Of a stretch of 64,000 nucleotides of DNA, positions 61,064 to 64,000 are shown piece after piece; the stretch's first letter is position 1; every line of letters begins with the position of its first letter. The stretch is taken from contig NZ_FCNX02000010.1 in assembly GCF_001544835.2 (NCBI RefSeq), positions 62,001 through 126,000 on the forward strand, written 5' to 3'. The notes below the pieces were generated by a model, which saw only the letters and a program-made list of their open reading frames with translations, ran no database searches and was not told the DNA's origin. Source of the DNA: Caballeronia fortuita (GTDB taxonomy: Bacteria; Pseudomonadota; Gammaproteobacteria; Burkholderiales; Burkholderiaceae). The translations under genes were made by a program, and so were the position numbers.

Positions 61064-61813
61064 ATGGAAGCCAAACCTCCCCGCCGCACGCGCGAACGGA
61101 TACTCGAGCTGTCGCTGAAGTTGTTCAACGATATCGGTGAGCCGAACGTCACCACGACGACGATCGCCGAAGAGATGGAAATCAGTCCAGGCAACCTGTA
61201 CTACCATTTCCGCAACAAAGACGACATCATCAATAGCATCTTCGCGCAGTTCGAGCAGCAGATTCAGAAGCGTCTGCGCTTTCCGGACGATCATCGTCCG
61301 ACGATCGACGAGATGTGGTCGTATCTGCAATACATGGCGGATTTCCTCTGGACCTACCGCTTCCTGTATCGCGACCTGAACGATCTGCTCGCGCGCAACC
61401 GCACGCTCGAAACGCACTTCAAGCAGATCATCACGCACAAGGTGCACTTCGCGAGCCAGTTGTGCGAGGCGCTCGTGGCCGATCAGGAAATGGTCGCGAC
61501 GCCCGAGGAGATCAAGGTGATCGCGACGAACATCGGCGTGATCGCGACGTACTGGCTCTCATATCAGTACGTGATGAATCCGCGCAAATACAACGATCAG
61601 GAAGCGATCCGCGCGGAACTGCATCAGGCGAGCCTGCACATCATCTCGATCATGGCGCCGTATCTGCGCGGACGCTCGCGACAGCTTTTCGACGACCTCG
61701 TTTCCGGTAAGCTGCCGAAGCGCGAATACGCGGACTTCCTGCCGCCGCGCGACGAATCGCAGCAGCTCGCGGCGAACACGTCGAAGACCGAAATACCGAA
61801 GGATTCCAGATAA
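61064..61813 (+). CDS. TetR/AcrR family transcriptional regulator
   Basis: A 249-aa TetR family repressor with the DNA-binding N-terminal part PRRTRERILELSLKLFNDIG ... TTTTIAEEMEISPGNLYYHF (HTH residues ~25-50) and a long helical C-terminal ligand domain with FLWTYRFLYRDLNDLLARNR. The family C-terminal block is of a type often found in gamma- and betaproteobacteria near unknown-function genes. The ligand and target genes are unknown. The next gene starts at the base after its stop. Confidence 0.88.
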   Translation: MEAKPPRRTRERILELSLKLFNDIGEPNVTTTTIAEEMEISPGNLYYHFRNKDDIINSIFAQFEQQIQKRLRFPDDHRPTIDEMWSYLQYMADFLWTYRFLYRDLNDLLARNRTLETHFKQIITHKVHFASQLCEALVADQEMVATPEEIKVIATNIGVIATYWLSYQYVMNPRKYNDQEAIRAELHQASLHIISIMAPYLRGRSRQLFDDLVSGKLPKREYADFLPPRDESQQLAANTSKTEIPKDSR

Positions 61814-62398
61814 ATGAAGGCAGTTTGTGTTTATTGCGGCTCGGCGACCGGCGCCCGCCCCGTCTACGCCGAAGCGGCAAAAGCGTTCGGCCGCGCGCTC
61901 GTCGAGAACGATCTCTCGCTCGTCTACGGCGGCGGCCGTGTCGGGCTGATGGGACTCATCGCCGATGAGGTGCTCGCCGCGGGCGGCCGCGCGATCGGCG
62001 TGATTCCCGAATTGCTGCTCGCCAAGGAAGTGGGCCACACCGATCTCACGGAACTGCACGTCGTGCCCGACATGCACGAGCGCAAGAAAATGATGGCCGA
62101 TCTGTCCGATGCGTTCGTCGCGATGCCCGGCGGCGTCGGCACCTTCGAGGAATTTTTCGAGGTCTACACGTGGGCGCAACTCGGCTATCACCAGAAGCCG
62201 GTCGGCCTGCTCGACGTGAACGGCTACTATGCACCGCTCATGTCGATGCTGCGCCATACCGTCGATGAAGGCTTCATGCGCGAGGCGTATCTGGACTTCA
62301 TTCAGGTCGCGGCCGAGCCCGGCGAGATGATCGCCAAGCTGCGAGCCTACGCGCCGCCGATGATCGACAAATGGTCCGAAAAACGTAACGCCGTCTGA
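61814..62398 (+). CDS. LOG family protein (nucleoside 5'-monophosphate phosphoribohydrolase)
   Basis: A 194-aa Rossmann protein of the LOG family. It has CVYCGSATGARPVYAEAA, LVYGGGRVGLMGLIADEVLA and the catalytic motif MPGGVGTFEEFFEVYTWAQ (PGGxGTxxE). Such enzymes release nucleobases from nucleotide monophosphates; in plants and some bacteria they activate cytokinins, but a cytokinin role here cannot be read from sequence. It is placed directly after the TetR gene and 12 nt before an SDR gene. Confidence 0.93.
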   Translation: MKAVCVYCGSATGARPVYAEAAKAFGRALVENDLSLVYGGGRVGLMGLIADEVLAAGGRAIGVIPELLLAKEVGHTDLTELHVVPDMHERKKMMADLSDAFVAMPGGVGTFEEFFEVYTWAQLGYHQKPVGLLDVNGYYAPLMSMLRHTVDEGFMREAYLDFIQVAAEPGEMIAKLRAYAPPMIDKWSEKRNAV

Positions 62399-62410
62399 GG
62401 AGCGCGAGCG

Positions 62411-63157
62411 ATGTCCAAAGTCATCCTGATTACCGGCGCGAGCCGCGGCATCGGCCGTTCGGCTGCGGTGCTCGCGGGCGCGCGCGGCTGGTCGGTCGGT
62501 GTGAACTATGCGTCGAACGCGGCGGCGGCCGATGAAACCGTCGCGGCCGTCGTCGCTGCCGGCGGCAAGGCGATCGCGATTCCCGGCGATGTCAGCGACG
62601 AAGCCGCGATCATCGCGATGTTCGATGCGACCGAAAAAGCCTTCGGCGAGATCGACGGCGTCGTGAACAACGCGGGCATCGTCGCGCCCGGCTCGGCGCT
62701 CGCGGACATGGACATCGCGCGCATGAAGCGCATCTTCGACGTCAACGTGCTCGGCGCGTATCTGTGCGCGCGCGAAGCGGCGCGGCGCATGTCGACTTCG
62801 CGCGGCGGCAAGGGCGGATCGCTCGTGAACGTATCGTCGGCGGCGGCGCGTCTGGGCGGGCCGAACGAGTATGTCGACTACGCGGGCTCGAAAGGCGCGA
62901 TCGATACGCTCACGCTCGGGCTGTCGAAGGAACTCGGACGCGAAGGCGTGCGCGTGAACGCGATCCGGCCCGGACTGATCGACACGGATATCCACGCGAG
63001 CGGCGGCAAGCCGGATCGCGCGCACGTGCTGGGCGTGCAGACGCCGATCGGACGCGCGGGCACCGCCGATGAAGTCGGCGAATCGATCGTGTGGCTGCTT
63101 TCGGATGCGTCGTCGTATGTGACGGGCGCCATTCTGGACGTGACGGGCGGAAGATAG
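62411..63157 (+). CDS. SDR family oxidoreductase
   Basis: A 248-aa classical short-chain dehydrogenase. It has the NAD(P)-binding TGASRGIGRS at the N-terminus, the structural NNAG in GVVNNAGIVAPG, and the catalytic Ser in VNVSSAAARLG with Tyr/Lys in VDYAGSKGA. Substrate unknown. It is probably the third gene in the unit with TetR and LOG. Confidence 0.9.
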   Translation: MSKVILITGASRGIGRSAAVLAGARGWSVGVNYASNAAAADETVAAVVAAGGKAIAIPGDVSDEAAIIAMFDATEKAFGEIDGVVNNAGIVAPGSALADMDIARMKRIFDVNVLGAYLCAREAARRMSTSRGGKGGSLVNVSSAAARLGGPNEYVDYAGSKGAIDTLTLGLSKELGREGVRVNAIRPGLIDTDIHASGGKPDRAHVLGVQTPIGRAGTADEVGESIVWLLSDASSYVTGAILDVTGGR

Positions 63158-63182
63158 ACACAGGTCGGACGTCGCGGTGCTG

Positions 63183-64000
63183 TCACGTCAATTCGACGCG
63201 GTAGCCCCGCCGCTCCAGCATCGCGACGATTGCCTGTTCGCCGGGAGATGCATCGATCAATGCGCGTGAGACGCCGTACCGGACAATCGGAGGGTCGATG
63301 CTGACGAGACGCCGCCACCACCCGTGCAGGCCCAGTAACTTCATCGCATTCATGCCTTCGTGAATCGGGCTCACGTCTTCGACGGCGAACCGCGCGCATA
63401 ACTCGGGCGGCGGAAACTTCAATCCCACCGCTTCGAGACGTGGCCGCAGAACGACGGAAAGCTGCACGTCCTCGTTTGCAATGGTGGCGTGCCGCTCCGT
63501 TTGCGCGGGCTCTGAATTGGATGCAGAGGCCGGCGGATAGTCGGCCCCGATCTCAGGATGGTCGATCAGCGCACGAAGCAGGCGACGGCTACGCAAGCTG
63601 AAACCTCCGTTGAGTACGGGCCGGACGATCGTGTCGGGTTTGTTCAGATGCTCGATCCAACCGAAACCGGATAGCGAGGTCGCGCCATGCCGCGTTTCGA
63701 CCTGTCCGGTAGCGAGCGGTGCGCCGATGTAGTCGTAGCCGAAGAATTCGTCGCTCCAGTTGCCGATGTCGAGCAGCCAGCCGTCGTCCTGAACGATCAG
63801 CGTAAACGGCGTGTCGATGAATTTCCACAAGTCGAACATTATGAACCGGCTGTATCCGAAGTAGTCCATCGCGTCGATTTCACGATGACGAATGCCGGAC
63901 GGAAGAGCGTCCGGTACGTGCGGACTGAGCAGCAAGGCGCGAGCGCCTCGCATCTGCCGGCGGGTTAATTCGAGCGCATTGACGGCGCCTCGGGTGTCAT
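63183..64000 (-). CDS. DUF5672 family protein, 5' end outside window
   Basis: The frame is open to the right edge, so the N-terminus is missing; the ATG at 63953 is probably internal because the codons upstream (NALELTRRQ) also look coding. Seen are FTLIVQDDGWLLDIGNW, EFFGYDYIGAPLA, VRPVLNGGFSLRSRRLLRAL and NEDVQLSVVLRP, which fit DUF5672, a family with glycosyltransferase-like features (a DD motif and a GGFSLRS loop) often found among cell-surface polysaccharide genes. About 272 residues are present. The gene converges on the SDR gene with 25 nt between. Confidence 0.8.
   Translation of the reverse strand, partial: DTRGAVNALELTRRQMRGARALLLSPHVPDALPSGIRHREIDAMDYFGYSRFIMFDLWKFIDTPFTLIVQDDGWLLDIGNWSDEFFGYDYIGAPLATGQVETRHGATSLSGFGWIEHLNKPDTIVRPVLNGGFSLRSRRLLRALIDHPEIGADYPPASASNSEPAQTERHATIANEDVQLSVVLRPRLEAVGLKFPPPELCARFAVEDVSPIHEGMNAMKLLGLHGWWRRLVSIDPPIVRYGVSRALIDASPGEQAIVAMLERRGYRVELT

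Overview
The window reads as a core chromosomal segment of a high-G+C betaproteobacterium of the Burkholderiaceae, most like Paraburkholderia or Caballeronia. The grounds are the codon bias, the gene neighbourhoods (tilS-accA-alkA-cysS; ilvB-ilvN-ilvC-psd-pssA; pyrG-kdsA-eno-ftsB; lolD-lolC-recJ-prfB-lysS) and the family types (short EpsC-like CysE, a single LolC/E-type subunit, a sigma/DUF3619/DUF3106/RDD operon). The genus is an inference. I see no rRNA, tRNA, insertion sequence, prophage or CRISPR array. About 62 genes are supported, nearly all housekeeping, and both ends are cut (tilS on the left, a DUF5672 protein on the right).

Layout. 1-4.4 kb, minus: tilS, accA, an AlkA-type glycosylase with a histone-like tail, cysS. 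4.8-7.7 kb, plus: a secreted TPR protein, tandem periplasmic and cytoplasmic cyclophilins, lpxH. 7.7-9.4 kb, minus: cysE and trmJ. 9.6-16.6 kb, plus: suhB, lplT, a DUF883 membrane protein, mutS and a secreted degenerate phosphoesterase. 16.7-19 kb: slyD (minus), the ribosomal-oxygenase-type roxA and an Ala/Ser-rich lipoprotein (plus). 19.2-28.3 kb, minus: an MBL hydrolase, bamC-dapA, a methyltransferase-trpS pair, a site-2 protease homologue, yciO, rnm, an alpha/beta hydrolase and a DUF455 ferritin-like protein. 28.5-30.5 kb, plus: gamma-carbonic anhydrase, hslO, a lipoprotein. 30.6-43.6 kb, minus: ftsB, eno, kdsA-pyrG, a hydrolase, comEC, tatD, lolD-lolC, a large membrane protein. 43.7-50.3 kb, plus: a conserved protein, recJ, prfB with its programmed frameshift, lysS, a glycine-zipper protein. 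50.4-55.5 kb, minus: pssA-psd and ilvC-ilvN-ilvB. 55.9-63.2 kb, plus: a sigma-factor operon, a metallophosphoesterase-glycosyltransferase-diacylglycerol kinase operon, a TetR regulator, a LOG-family protein and an SDR enzyme.

The most interesting unit is at 58.26-60.92 kb. The first gene would usually be labelled 'LpxH-like' but matches the PlcP phospholipase C family. It is followed by an Agt-like GT4 glycosyltransferase and, with an ATGA overlap, by dgkA. A sequence of PHO-box form (two CTGTCAC-like heptamers 4 nt apart) lies 45 nt upstream of the first start codon. Together this looks like a phosphate-starvation lipid-remodelling operon: phospholipid to diacylglycerol, then either to glycolipid or back to phosphatidic acid. 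PlcP and Agt are known from rhizobia and marine bacteria; joining DgkA to them and placing them under a PHO box here is my inference. The second unit of interest is the translationally coupled sigma factor/DUF3619/DUF3106/RDD operon with an inverted repeat upstream, possibly an envelope-stress module with a non-canonical anti-sigma factor.
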